DNA of 64,000 bases from Siphonodentalium dalli (lineage: Eukaryota > Mollusca > Scaphopoda > Gadilida > Siphonodentaliidae). The stretch spans positions 54,295,849-54,359,848 of the forward strand of contig CP136062.1 in NCBI GenBank assembly GCA_032622095.1, read 5' to 3'. The position numbers and the translations under genes were made by a program. How positions within the stretch are numbered: position 1 is the first letter of the stretch; each line of letters opens with the position of its first letter. Positions 10,701 to 25,700 of this stretch are shown here, piece after piece. The notes below the pieces were generated by a model. The model did no database searches. It was not told the DNA's origin and was given only the letters and a program-made list of their open reading frames with translations.

Positions 10701-13700
10701 TATCATGCTCAAACCTGGATAGTGTGTGTCTGACACTTGCAAAATGAGGTCACCATAGGGTGAATTCAGTGACGCTATCCCACACGACGGGCTAGCGTCA
10801 CCAAATTTACCCTCTGGGAGATTTAGGATCAAATTAAGTTCTCCAGTTGAAGCTGTTGAAGTTGAAGTTAATCACCTCGATTAGGCATTTTTCTTCTGCA
10901 AATTAGCGGATATAGAAAGTGAATAGAAGTGGAAAAAATGACGAAAACATTCAAAACAATGTTAATTTGCGACTATAGATACTTCTCAGAAGATGAGGTC
11001 TAAACTCTGCCTCGCGTTTTGATGGTAACCAAGTTCTATTTGTCCATTGTTGAACATTTAACATTTCCAAGACTGGCGATTCCTAAAATTTTGCGAAAAT
11101 CCTGTGCCAATGCATAGATAAGATAATACACTGGCCTAACAATATTTACATTGACCTTGTAAGCCAGTGAACTCTCATATATATGCGAGGCTTACATGTG
11201 AGATTCACATATATAAGAGAATGCACTGGCACATGATCTTTAATGTTGAGTCAGCGCAGCTCCTGTCACGAAAGGGATATATGTGACAAACATGGCCCAA
11301 AGTCGTTACGGAATTTGCAGTCATTTTTGAAAATTCCTAGACCTAATATAGTGCATTTGGTAGAATGTTATCGTATGCATAAAATTGCACCATGTCCGCT
11401 TCCGTTGCACTTCCGGCATATATATAGAGTATGGATTATCATTCTAGGACTTTGTCCAGTGGGTTTCTGCCAGAATGGTGGGGAATGTGTTGCGGAAAAT
11501 TACTGCAAGTGCCCAAACGGTTACTATGGACAGCGGTGTGACGTCACAGGTAAGTTTATCACAAAGCTCACATACTTAGAAGTGAATTGCTTGAATATAA
11601 AATGCTCACATATTTAGAAAAGAACTTCTTGAATATAAACTATTCATGTCGCAGCGCGATTGGTTCTTTCTAGAAGTCAAATTATCAAAGTAAAAAAGGT
11701 TTTAGAGATAGAAGTTGAGGAACAACAAGTTTACTGATTTGTCAGAGATCTAAGGGCTACATTTTGCATCTTATGCCAATAAATTTACCCGCACTATATG
11801 AACGTAAGCGATTTTATATGAAATATGTGTCGTGAGATAATCGTTCAAACATACCAAAATTAGAACAGGTAATTATCTATTTATTAGATTGACTTGCTAC
11901 TTAAAAGTTATTCGCCATTTTTCTTTCTTCGCCAGCACAACATATTACATCTATCTCCAACACGTACAGTTTTGATAAAATTATAAACCATGTGATCTAT
12001 ACCACGAGCGGTCTCCAAATCCAAGCAAACGGGAAGATAACTCTAGTTATTGAACTTGGACAAAACAATGTGCTGTTTATTGATGGTTCCCATAGCTACA
12101 TAACGTTACCAGCGCAACAGGCCATTTGCCTTGGCAACCCAGAACATTGTCCGTCGGGATTCACTCTCAGCATAAAACTGGCATTCAAAGATATGACGTC
12201 ACACGTTCAACTGATGTCGTCTGGTGCTCAATCGACGGGAACTAGTATATCGATCATCGACAACAAAATACATTTCTCCATCAAAACTAGTACCTCTGAG
12301 TGGACTGTGGTTACGGATAACGTGTTCCACACAAACACCTGGTATGAAGTCAGTCTATCGTGGAATCCTGTTCTCGGAATTACGTTATCTAGTAACGGAG
12401 TTTTGATTGGTCAATCCGGCCAGGCACATCCAACCCATACGAGCCACGTGGGAGTGTTCGTGATCGGGAACGGGCAGCATATGTCATCCACAACAAGCAT
12501 TCTGGTCAGCAATATACAGACGTGGCAACTTAGCAGAGAAGATCTAGTTAATGGTCATATTGTGTCAGGTATGTCGTTGCACTTTGATATATGCTCTCCG
12601 CTGTCATTTAAAATTGTCTTCTTCTCGGATTTTGTGTAACAAAGGGTTAAGTGGGAGGTCATGTGACCAATTTTGAATTGGGATTTCCATGCAAATCTCC
12701 GGAGCAAAAGTTATGTATGAAGCAGTTTTCCGGGAACCAATGCAGGCATATCGTTGAACAGTCATAATATTCAACTGGCGGGTGCGCTATGTAAATTATA
12801 AAAGTTTGCAATAAATATATTTTTGAGAATTTTGTTCTAGAATTACATCACATGACCTAAATTTGAGATTCAATATGAGATTCAAAAATAAATAAACATA
12901 CATTATAATCGAACATGTTAGTTCCAAGCGGACTCGCCAGATAAATACATGTTATTTCAGATACCACATCAAGTCACACTCAGAAGTATGTGCAACTTTT
13001 GTTCCGCAAATTTACATGGAAATCCCCATTCAAAATTGGTCACTTGACCTCCCCCTTATAAGGTTCCCTGAACTATCTGTTCAGATATATACGTGATGAT
13101 TTTGAATCAGAGAGATCAACCACAAGGAGATAGTACCTGTCACTAGTCTATAGATAATACAACTTTTTTATGGAGATATTTTATACAATCATGGACAGAA
13201 AATGTGCATATGTTCTAAACAATATAGCATTTTGCATTTGAGGTCTATCTTAAAAAAAATAATATAGACAGGAATGGGTCGATTACATGCTTTAATTACT
13301 TTATTATTATATCAGATTACTTTATGATTATATGATAATGATGAATGATGGCACACTATAGACACACAAGAAAGTCAACCACAAGAGTAAACTAACATAT
13401 GAGCCACAAGAGTAAACTAGCATATGAGCCACATTTGATAAAAACAGAATGCAAGTCCTATTTAATATATATAGAGGTCAACATGGGGGAACCAAAATCA
13501 CGGAAGGCATCGATACGACACACAAAGCAGATACGCATAATTATACAGGCTTAATCAGTAACAGTCGTTGTCAAATTCAATAATCGAGATTAGATTTACA
13601 TACAGTAAATTTATCCATTCATTTGACACTGAAATATGTCGCATGTAAATGAATATCCATGGTACACACGGAACACGAGTAGTTCTGTGTTTATTACACA

Positions 13701-16700
13701 CCGCCCGTCCTAGAATCAGTGAATTAAAAAAACAAGTCTTACAATGTTTAATCGTGCACACACTTCGCTTGTTTTGTCATGTGTGATGATGCTTTCATTT
13801 TATAGTTCCGGTTTCCTGGTTGATGGGAACATCATTTATGCCGTGTGACGTCATAAAGGGGTGTTTATGGAACGCGTGTTCCGTATTGATTTGTAAATAT
13901 GGAACAACTAGAACATTGTTACTATAGGAGAAAGCGTGTAACACAACTGTTTATATTTTAGAGCTTGTTTATTCACCGAATGCTGCAACAACAACGACAA
14001 CAGCAAAGGCCACGACGACAACAACAACTACGACGATAAAAACAACAACCACGTCGACGACCACTGTAGCACCGACAGTCGACACCACACCGTTTGCTCC
14101 TCTAAACTTTACCTTCACGGGCCAAACTAATGGGATGATTCTAACGCCGTCGGCTCACGTCGCGTTACATGGAGGCGCCAGCGTGTCAGTGTCTGGTCAC
14201 ACCCAGTGGACCCTCTCGCTGAACGGTAGCTCACATCAGTATGGCGAAATCCTCACGCAACATACATGTCTTAACCATCCCGAAAAATGCCCTAATGGAA
14301 TGACACTTCAATTCCAAATAAAATTTGCAAATAATGAATTATCACACATGCTGTTTCTGTTTTCGGCTGGATCGGGATTTCAGTTATATTACTACAATGG
14401 TAACTTCGTCGGTATGGTCACATCCGGTCATTTCCATGTCAGCACGGTATTGAAATTCGAATTTCACGCACACGAATGGATTTCCATGGAGCTGAGTTGG
14501 AAACCACAAACGAACCAACTTACTTTGGTAATGGACAACACCTTACATGGACAATTTCCTGTGCACATGCCGTCGTTTGGGAGCACCGCCGGTAATATTA
14601 TGATCGGGTGTTCTCCTGATAAAAGCCTGACGACTGCTATGGAAATTCAGAATATATATTTGTGGGATAAACACAGAGAAAACTTAGTTTTGCAACATAT
14701 TATTCACGGTAAGTTAACGGTAATTAGCATGATGACATCTTAAATGTATGTTTACCAGGGGCATGGTGTCGACATGGGTGCCTGTATTGAACATGCAACT
14801 TTCCCGCTCTGGACTATTTTCAAGTCTTCCAAGTTCCATATATGACACGTCGTCTGAAATTCCCTAATTAAAAAAGGTTGAAATTGTTCTGATATTTTAT
14901 TTTCCCCAAGCATTTGTATTGTAGAATGATCCGCTCCATTTCAGACCAATTGGAATGTTTGTTTTACGGTCAATCACATTTTGGATCAATTTGATCATAT
15001 TTAGAACATATCTAGTTGATTGATATATCATCCCTCGATTTTCTAGATGAATCTAGTTCATGGATGGTCATCACTCGATGGGAAATACTAATATAACATA
15101 AATTAAGTAGAATAAATTTTCGTTTAATTCTATGACATTTTCGTTAAATTCCATGACATTTTAGAGACTGTGTTGCCGACAACACCAACGATACCGACAA
15201 TGACGTCGACCACGACAACACCAAAACCAACTACAACGAAAACAACGACACTTGGTAAGCATTTTTCGTAGTCGAAACAAACAGTTCGATGTATTGTTGG
15301 CTTGTCGGTGTATTGTCTATTGTCTGCATACGACATATAAGGATTAACTGTCATGTGGACTGTTTTTATGGAGATGTAACGGTGAGGTAAGCGGACATAA
15401 CTTGTGTAAAACCCGAAGGGTTTTACATACAAGTTATGTCCACTTACCTCACCGTTACATCTCCATAAAAATAGTCCACATGACAGTTAATCCTTATATT
15501 TATATACATTTAGCGAGAAAGCCACTTTTGTAAATATATTTAAATCGAAAAGTGTATCGTGACAAGATCAGCCCAAAATACCCAATAGCACCCTAGCCAA
15601 AGTTAATAGGAACAATTTCTCTTCATATTGAAACCCGATGATGTATTAAGTCAATCCTGCGCGAGTCCAAATGCGCCCAAAACATTACGCGTTCGTCTTT
15701 CCAAACCTAATGACGTATCGATGGTGTTATTAGCTTGGTGTTATGATGGCGTTGTGCATTCACCGAAAAATAACTGCAACTAGCCACGTGGGCGCCGACC
15801 AACCAGAATGCTGGATTTAGTGATGACAACACTTAGTGTGTAAATATATATATATATCGACTGACCGCATGATGGATTTGCCATTATGGCGAACTTCACG
15901 GCATGTCAAATTGTTACGGCACCGACCGGTACAGGCTGCCACTACACAATTGCATTCCCGAATGCTCAAATTTAATGTATACAATTCAGGAGCGTTGAAC
16001 GACATACTGTAAACTATGTCAAATGGTGATTTACATGAGATGACATGAGTTTGATTTCGTGTCGACTGCCGCTTTCTTGTTTATATAATTATGGCTGGTA
16101 CCGACTGCCTGCATGATATTTTTGCCATTATGTTGCCACTTATATGCACTAAATTGCTTCTACCGACCAATGCCTATTAACTGATGGCAAACGGCAACTG
16201 CCGATACAGGCTGCCATCACATTATTACAATAAAGAAAGGGCATAAATCTAAACTATATTAAATACTGTTGACTGATATACTGTCACAATATGACAAATA
16301 ACGCTGATTTACACTGATATAGCATGAGTTTGAGTTCGTGTCGCCTTGTCGGTATCTTGCTTACATATTAATTAGTACATGGCCCAGGCCAACTCGCCGG
16401 TACCAAATCTCCGGGCATAGTCTTCAAAAGGTATATTTCAAATATGCATGATGGAAAATTTGAACTCACAGCTTAACATATAAAACAAAATAATACTTTG
16501 TTTCCAATCGAGCTTACCGTAGCAAAAAAAAAGTCAAAGTCGCAACGTGTTTACGTTAACACAAAGATCTTTCACCGCGTAATTCAGCGATATCCTACAT
16601 CATAAATTTGCCACCATGTTGCCATTACGTTACCAGTACCGCCAAATATCGATTGACTGCTGGTATGCCAGTGTGTGCACATGATTGCGGCCGACACCAA

Positions 16701-19700
16701 CCGGCACCGGATCTTCTCTCTATGGTGAAGTGAAGTGGGGAAGGTTGGTTGGTAAATCCCTTAGTAGTTGTGGTAGTAGATGGCCTAAGTATACCCAGTT
16801 TCCTCACATTCACCTCAGATAAAGGATTTGTATATCCTTGATAAATTGTGAGATGATTCACAAATATATATAACTAGCAGGTTAGCCCGCCACCGGCGGC
16901 GTTTGTCCGAAACATGACATTTTATGACATGTTTATTTTTTAATATTAATTTAATGTTTTTTAAATGTAATGTATTTTTTTTCTGAATTTTTTCCGAAAC
17001 ATGACATTTTATGACATGTTTTTTAAATGTAAAATATATTTTTTTTTTCTGAATTTTTGAATTTTTTGTTTCCTTCCTAGGAACGATATTGGGTTTTTCA
17101 ATATTTTACCCGATTTGATATTGAATTGATCATTTTCAAGGTCAAGGTCATGTCGGGGTCACAATATATAATTTGTGGGTACCCGTTTGAAGGTTAAGAC
17201 TGACCCGATGAAATATTCGCCCGTTCCTTGGAACGACAGACATAAGAATGTTTCACACAATGCGACGTCGACGATCCCCGTGTGTTTTTACACTTATATA
17301 CGAAGTTTGAGCTCATCTAGGGCGGAAAAACTTACCCGATCCGATTTCTTAGGACCACAACACGCTCCGCGTTCTTAGGAACAGTGTAAATCCGGTTAAA
17401 CTGTATGATAAAATGCTCCAAATGCATCTAAATGAAATAGTCTCCACCTGGATTCACTGTATGATAATTAATTAGGTCAGTCAATGTGAGTATTCACATT
17501 GAAGCCAAATATGGATTTGTAAATAAACAATGTTTGTTGCTACGGGTCTCAATTATAGTTCTGACCACTCCGGGAGTTTACGTTTCAAAAACGGCCGAGA
17601 AGGTCAATTTATACTCGATGACGCCAAATGGGGTCAGCAGGGGGTCGTGCGCACGACCAAGGGGTCGTGCATGACCCCTTTAGAAGGAATAAACTGACTG
17701 ACCGTTGTAAATAAAAGGCACGTGTCTTCCACAGCAACAAGACTGAGCGTGCCTGGCTTGTTGACTGGTGAGCTGACCTTTGATAACACATGGCCGACAT
17801 GTTGATACAAACTACTATTTATGCATGAATAAAGTGAAATTATGAAGAATATGCATAAATATAAACAATGACATAGGAATATTTGGGTGTGGTGTAATGG
17901 ATATTACGTAACGGTAATAATAGTTATAAATTTTATGAAGAGAATAACAGATAATTATGATGAACGACACTAGCAATTTGGAATTCCCGCCGAAGCGAGC
18001 GATAAATAATATGTAAAAAGTGAACTCCGTTGCAGTGGGATCCTTCCTGAATTGGATAGAAAATAACGCGTTCATTTGCAATTCAGATAACGCGAAATCA
18101 GTGCTATGTAACTCTGACAACCGAACAAGCAAAATATGAGTTGTTGTTGACAAATATTCTCATCGGTACCAGACGCATTCGAATGCAAGAACTGGGAAAA
18201 CTGGCTGCCCTAGTTACTGTTATTGACGCCCATGTGGAGCTGGATGATAGTTTCATATCGGACATGCTAGTCGAATATGGAAATGTGTTACGTGACACGA
18301 TGAAGAGAAGCAAAATGAGAGGGACGCATATCGAGACAGGATCGAGTACAGTTTTAATTCAAAACTGCACAGAGATCCCCCACGAAATTAAAATCGACGA
18401 TATAGATGTGCGAGTATTCGCGGACGAAACAAAGGCTAAGTTCCGACATTGTGGTGAGCTGCATTTCTCCAGTGTAGATAGTCGAGCAATCATGGCGAGT
18501 AACCGCAACTCAAAGCGTCCCTGCACCCGATGTTAACCGGATTCCCACTCAATCAATCAGTGTAAGAATGACGTTGTGTGTAAGGCATGCAAACAACCGG
18601 GACACACGCCGTCGGATTACCGTTGTCCACTCAACAAACCTAATCAGCGAACTGATCGTAGTTATTACGGTGGCTATATATATATATATATTTATTGACC
18701 TCCATAACTGAAGAGTTTATCAAATGTTATACATGTATACAGTATCAAGGTAGGCTAACATTTTAGCCAACATGACAATAAACAAATAACAGTATATATG
18801 TACACAAAATGACACAAGTGCCACCAAGACATGGTATACATGTTGGGTCAAATTATTGAGAAGCCTTACCCACAGGCAGATATAAATTCTGACATGCAAT
18901 CAGACATACCCACATGCGGACATAGTATGCAGACAGACAAACACAGGCACGCGAACATAACTTTAAACCTGAACATATTTACATAATGCGGATAAAATCC
19001 GAAAGATACAGAGAATAAATGCTTACACTCGCATTTCTAATATACTGGCGGCAATCAGTTAGATTTTGGAATATTATTCAAATGTTAGTATTGTGTCGTT
19101 TACTGTTCATATACAATTGATATACCACAATGCATAAGTGCAAGGAATACAAAAGCGCACACAACTGCTATTTTTACATTCACACCGGTAACATCACATC
19201 CGCATGGACAAGTGATGATGACTACACCGACATACTACAATACACAGAGATACAATTTCGAAAAAACATATTACATGTATCAACGTATTTCCTTTGCATT
19301 TTTGATGCAAACATTGGATTTTGATTTATGTGGTGATCAGTTAATAATTGGTCCTAATATACCACTTTGGATTTTCGTTGATACGTTTGGAGATTACTCA
19401 GAATGAAGACTTGACAGCATTGTGTGTGATAGCCATAATATGTGGGTGTGGTGAACTATAAATGATACGAAAAACATAGGGTCTTCAATGAAAGAATATA
19501 ATTCAAACGGAAGTTTTGAAAGGTGAAGCATAACAAGTTCATCATCGTCAAGCTCATCCACCAAAGATAGAACAGTAATCCAAATGTGTCAATCATTTGG
19601 TACCACATGTCATTACGACGAGAGCACAATATATTATGAGTGCAATAAATCATAACGTGTGTTACCAGTTACCACGTCGTCATAAACCAAGTGACATAAC

Positions 19701-22700
19701 GCACAAGTACCCTCGTATTTGGTAGCAGTAGTCGCTATAAGTTGGGCAACGGTGAAAAAGTATCTCTTCCGATCTGGATATTGCCAACAACAACGCCAAA
19801 TGAGAGACATCTGTAAGTGACTTTGGATTTGATAGAAGCATGTTAGTGTTGGGTCGTTTTGAACATTTTGCGTCCAGTCGATATCGCGCTTGCTGTTGAC
19901 TTCCGTTTTTACAAGTCGGTTCCACTCCGGGCGGATTGGACACGTACCGACTACTGCGAGTTGCTCAAGATATTGGTTCAAGTTGTGAGAAATAAGAATT
20001 CGTTCAATGTCAGCAAAGTATGACTGAGGATTATTATATTGACGAGAAAGATGCATGTGAAGTCTTGATACAAAAATCTCCTTGCACACTTTGGAAGGCG
20101 ATATGCGACAAATGCTACCAAACAAACTGAGTTTTCGTGCATCTATAAAAGAGGAAATAGGGCCTAGGCCCATGAGACCTAGGACAATATCGGTTCTCGT
20201 CCTTACAGGCAGCCCTTGAATGCGTTTCAAGCAAAATCGGTGGATTTTCTCGAGCGAAGTAGTATCTGACACAGGCATGCCACACAGAAATTCTGATCCA
20301 TATAATTATGTTGGCAGCACCATCGTTTTGTATATAGTTGCGCAACTCGACGGAGTGATCCCTCCGGCATAAAGTCCAGCATTACTTAAGAGGAAAAACG
20401 TTGACCTGATTTTGTCTACAATGACTTCAACAAATTCTTTGACAAAGCTGTACTTATTTACTTGTATGCCCAAATGAGTGATTTCGTCTGTTTAGGTCAA
20501 AGTACTGCCAGCGACAGTCCATCGTCTACTTGTTTTGCAACTCTGGCGAGAAGTTTCGTTAAAAAACGATGACTTTACATTTGTTTGGATTATACATGAA
20601 CCGCCACTTTTGACTGTATGATGTGCATATATCGCATAAACGTTGTAAGTCGTAACTTGAGAGGGACAACAATGTCATATCATCAGCTTGTGTTGGAGAC
20701 GCGCAGTTGGAGGATAAAAGTCGAAAACCAAAGTTTGAGCTTCAAGTTCATACAACAGATCATCTATGTACGACATATAGAACAGAGGGGATAAAATACC
20801 CCCTTGCATTGCGCCTTGTTTTATCGCAATTGACTTAGACAGAATGCCTGTATGTTTGACTACGCATGATATATTACTCAAAAACTCTCTTAGGAGGAGC
20901 CATATTTTGCCTTGGAACCCACGCTGGTGTAGCTTCAACAATAAGCCGTTGATCCATGCTCTGTCGAATGCCTTATGTACATCCAAGAGGCAGGCGAATA
21001 GTTTAGACTGTTGTTCTTTTGTGAAGTTCATGCTTGCATGCAATACATATGACGACATAAGACAACTTACATTTTTCTGAAAACAGTTTTGAAGGGGATG
21101 AACTTTAATTATATTTGGCGTATTGCGTTCCATGCGAGACAACATTATTTTTTCTAGTGTCTTATACAGAACTGGTAGAAGAGTTATTGCCCTGTAGCTA
21201 TCGAATTTAGTTTTTGGCGTATCACCCCCCTTATACAGGGAAACCATCAGGCCATATTTTGCCTTAGCGGGTATATGTTGTAGATCTAGCATTTTGCTCA
21301 AGACGTACGCTAACCGTTCCTGTAACGACTCGCCTCCATACGCAATGTGCTCGTAACATATCATGTCCGGACCAAGAGCTTTCCACATATTCATTGACTT
21401 GAGAATTTCCTTTAGCTCCTGAATAGAAATAGGGTATAACATATGTTTAGCAAGTGGGGTAGAGACACCATGTGTGTTTATGTTAGATGCAATGTCGTCA
21501 ACTGAATTATTGACATAATCGTAATGATGATGATCGAATGCGTCCGACTCAAGTTGGCAATATAATCGTTCATAATACTCAGCCCACGCAGTTGTGATTT
21601 CTTCTGGATTACGGAGCGTCGCATTGTCAACCTCGAAGAAGTTATAATTAGTTGCCCTAGTTCTAGATTTGTTTTGGTTAAATAACCGAAAAAAGGTGCT
21701 CTTGTTTGATTTCCGCAGCATTGTCAACTTGGTCGTTTTGGCTTAATAAGAATTTCAAGTTGCTATGTCGTAGTTCCTTGCGGAACGCACACTTCGCTGC
21801 TTTATATTGGGCATACGAGAGGTGATCCTGACATCTTGGGCGACCTTCAAGGTTCCATATACGTTTGAAGTTGCGCATTTGATTATGAAGTTCCTTCAGC
21901 TTTTCATTCCAGTATGGTTTAACGTGCGATTTGTAAAAAAAATTTGGAATGAAGATTGACGACGCAGAATTAATAGCTTCGATAATGCCTGAGTAATATT
22001 GATCAAGACTAGCAGAGTAGTGTTCGGTCCGAATATTCGAATGTTCGAATATTCGCTCGTAAAAATAAATATTCGAATATTCGAATATTTATTTGACTAT
22101 TCGAATATTCGAGAATAATCTCCGGGTAATTGTTTCCTGGTTTGTTATTAGTCTGATGGTCTGTTAAAAGTATAGTCTATTTTCCACTGGCCATAAACGA
22201 ATTAATATGACGTAACTGTAACGTTCTTATTTGATTGGCGTCATGACGTCGAAATAATTTTATTGGCTAGGTGTAAACCAGACCGTGCTTGCATGTGGTC
22301 ATAGGAAGCGGACCTATAAGGCATCGTTTTGTTTTGTTTGCGCGTTGTCACTTGTGTGTATATGGTGTCAAATTCGAAGAAATCAGATATTTGGACTCAC
22401 TTCACGTTGGATGCCAAAACTAAAAAGGCAACCTGCAAGCTCAATCCAGATTATGTTCTTAGTTATTGTGGCACTACGACCAACTTCTGGAACCATGCAT
22501 GGTACATTGACTACTTGAACTTCATAAACAGATAAACTCTTGCTATTAAAGGTACTCAATCCGAACAGATGGTCCCCATCTCAATAGATTCCAACAACAA
22601 AAATCCGATCAGAGGGTCCTATATTACTATTTCTTTGGATTTGGGGGTAAAAAATATTTGATTCGAGTCGAGGAACCCATCAAACAAAGCTCAGAATTAT

Positions 22701-25700
22701 TAGATATTGATTTTTGAAATTTGTTATTTACTCGAGATGAGTACTAATAATTGCCTCCAACTGCCGTAATCTGCTCGGGATGTGTACACCAAAATCTTCT
22801 GAGCTTTGATGGGTGACTTCCTCGACTCGAATCAAATATTTGAGTACATTTAAGCCAAAAGACTTTTCTCTCTCTTTTTTTTGCGTATAGCATGTGCATG
22901 GATAAATATGCTATTTCATTAAATAATTATTATATGGTTCCAAAATATGTTATCTATATAATTTTTTAATTTATCTAAATATTCGAATATTATTCGAATA
23001 TTCGCTCGTTATTCGAACCGAATATTCGAATAACGAAATCCGTCGAATACCGAACACTATAGCAGAGTCTGTAATGGGACTATTGGGTAGAAGTTCATCG
23101 ACACAATTTTGATAACCAGCCATTGAAGAGTCTGAATATAAAAACTTCTTCCAGTTGACAGTGCATTGCTCGGAATTTGGACGAGTGCGGTTATTACCTA
23201 GCTCGATGAGCATTTTGATAGGACGGTGGTTGGAATAATCAGTGGCAGAGTCGTCGATAACTCTTATTTCGTTTACACGGTGCAGATTTGATTTGTGCAT
23301 AAATATATGATCGACCGTGGTGCCTGAACCGCTTGCGGCAGAAGCTGGAATGTGTGTAGCAACCAAACGTGTGACCGGATCAGACTGATTCACAGAAACG
23401 AGTTTCCTACGTGTGATAAGTTTCTTGAAACTGCGATTTCTGGCATCCGATTTCTGGATATTGCCGTTAAAATCACCCATAACAATAACTGTACCCATAG
23501 ATGAGTAATAATCAATCGTAATGTCCAGGTTATTTAAATAGTCAAGATAAAATACGACTGTGTAGTTCGTTGAGGGCAGATAGACCTGTATAATATAAAT
23601 GTATTGCAAGTTATCTAACTGTAATTGAATACCACATAGTCTATCGTCATTTAGGTCAAGTATTGAGACAGAAAATCGCTACACCGCCCTTGTCACGCCC
23701 CCTCTGCATGGATAGTCTCTGTGAGAAATCACACACTGCGTGGTAACGGTAATTGTTTCTAACAGTATCAAGTATGTGTACATTGTGATTGTGGAGCCAA
23801 TGCTCGCTGATTCCAAAAAAGCCCACCTCCTGATTTGCAAGTACACTGCCAAAAATATTTTCTCAATTCAGGAAAAAAAAAATCTTGAAATGAGATATTA
23901 TCTTGGGAGAATAGCTAGAAAAATAAGAAAAAACATATTTTCTAGGTCAAGAAATGAAAGGGTGGGAATATTTCTTGTCTGAGAAAATTTCTTTAAGAAA
24001 ACACAGTAATCTTAGTAAGAAAATCCTAGTAAAAAAATCTTAGTATAGATTTTTTTTCTTAATGTAGGAAAGATTGTTTTTCTCACATAAGTTTATTTTT
24101 CTTGAAATAAGATAAGTTTAAGATACTGCGATTATCTTGGGAGAATAGCTAGAAATTTAAGAAAGCTATACAATTAATCTAGAACAAGAAATTATATTTT
24201 CTATAGTTAGAAATATCGTCAAGATATTTTTTCTTAAGTGATGCCAATTTTTTCTAGAATGAGATTTTCTCAAGCAGGAAAATAAATCTAAGTAAGGAAA
24301 ACAAGTTTTCTTAACTAGGAATATTTTCCCCAATTAGGAAAGATATATTAGAAAACAATTCTTAATTAAGAAAAACATTTAATTTTAAATTAATATATAA
24401 TTTCAATTGTGTTTTAAAATATACAATTGACATTTATTCTGAACTGAATATAAAAACTTCTCTGTAAATATCATTGTTAAATATATAAAAAGACAATAAG
24501 GGGGATTAAATATACAATCAACATATTTTGTGTTGCATTTATGGGTTTATAAAATTGCAAGTGGCTGAACAAGATACTGTGTAAATTTGCGAAGTGAAAC
24601 TACATGTATACCAAGTACCTGTATGTTGTTCTGCCACTAAAACATAAAATTGTATAAACCTATATACCCAACAAAAAAATACATTGTTTGCTTATAATTA
24701 CGCACTGACACATTATTTCCAACATATTTATGGAAAGAATCATCTGAAATGTGTTGATTGTAAAAAAAAAATAACAATTTCCATTATTCGAGTATCCATG
24801 CAGTTAAAACCATAGGAGAAAAAAATTATTCGCTCATTTTGTCAACGAAGAAAATACACATTCCCACATATGAAATTCGCCTCAACCATGATACTGGAAC
24901 TACAAAATAAAGGCGTCACCACACATGACAAAACAAGCCATGTATATGTCTAAATAAATCTTGCAAGACTATTTTTTAATGCACGGATTCAAGGACGGGT
25001 GAAATGTAATAAACACAGAATGACGCATGTATTAATGGATTTGTTGATATGGCACTTGTGCCATTGATAAAGGATGGAACTCGAGGCTGTGCTGCTTATT
25101 CTATCCTTGCGAGCTAGGACTTGTGTTGCATCAACAAACCCATAAACAAAATTGACTCGTTCTGTGTATATAGAGCATGGTTTTAAATATATAGGTGTTT
25201 CACGAATCATGCAGACTGCGTGTTTACTGTTCAGGTACTAGACCAAGTCTTTTCGGTATGCAAAAGCTTGGGATATCGACTGCTATTTTGGACTGAGTCA
25301 TGTCCGGCTACTCTTCTATAACAGACTTTCATTGAAAAGATGTACATGGATCCCGAGCATTTGCATGAACGCCTGCATGCGATAAATCACCTATCATGTC
25401 CGTGATTAATCTGTAGATATCATGATATATCATTCACGAGATAGAAAAAGGTGAAGTGAAGATACAATTGTTTAATTTATTGTTTACATAAATTTTCTGA
25501 TAGCGTGACAAATCAAATTGTCTGGAAAGCAAAGCTTTGTTTACAAATAAATATTGTTGCTTCGGCAACGGACCTCTCATACCACTATACATTATCAAAG
25601 TAATTGACTAAAAAAATGGAGTGATACCCCGGTAATGACCAGTATAGTATACGGTATCCACAGCGTTATCGAAACGGTCACTGCGGTGGAGTTACGGTAC

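Noticed and set aside
10308-10832. Several overlapping frames of 61-102 codons on both strands
   Set aside because: They overlap discoidin exon 3 and its flank in other frames. Only the 10299-10443 segment in the domain frame matches a known family.
15130-15432. 100-codon minus-strand frame with a Val-rich stretch
   Set aside because: It is the antisense of the Thr-rich exon 7 plus one arm of the long hairpin.
17630-17690. Palindrome GGTCGTGCGCACGACC with flanking GGGGTC repeats as an operator-like site
   Set aside because: It is short, intronic, and without any sign of a functional context in this animal DNA.
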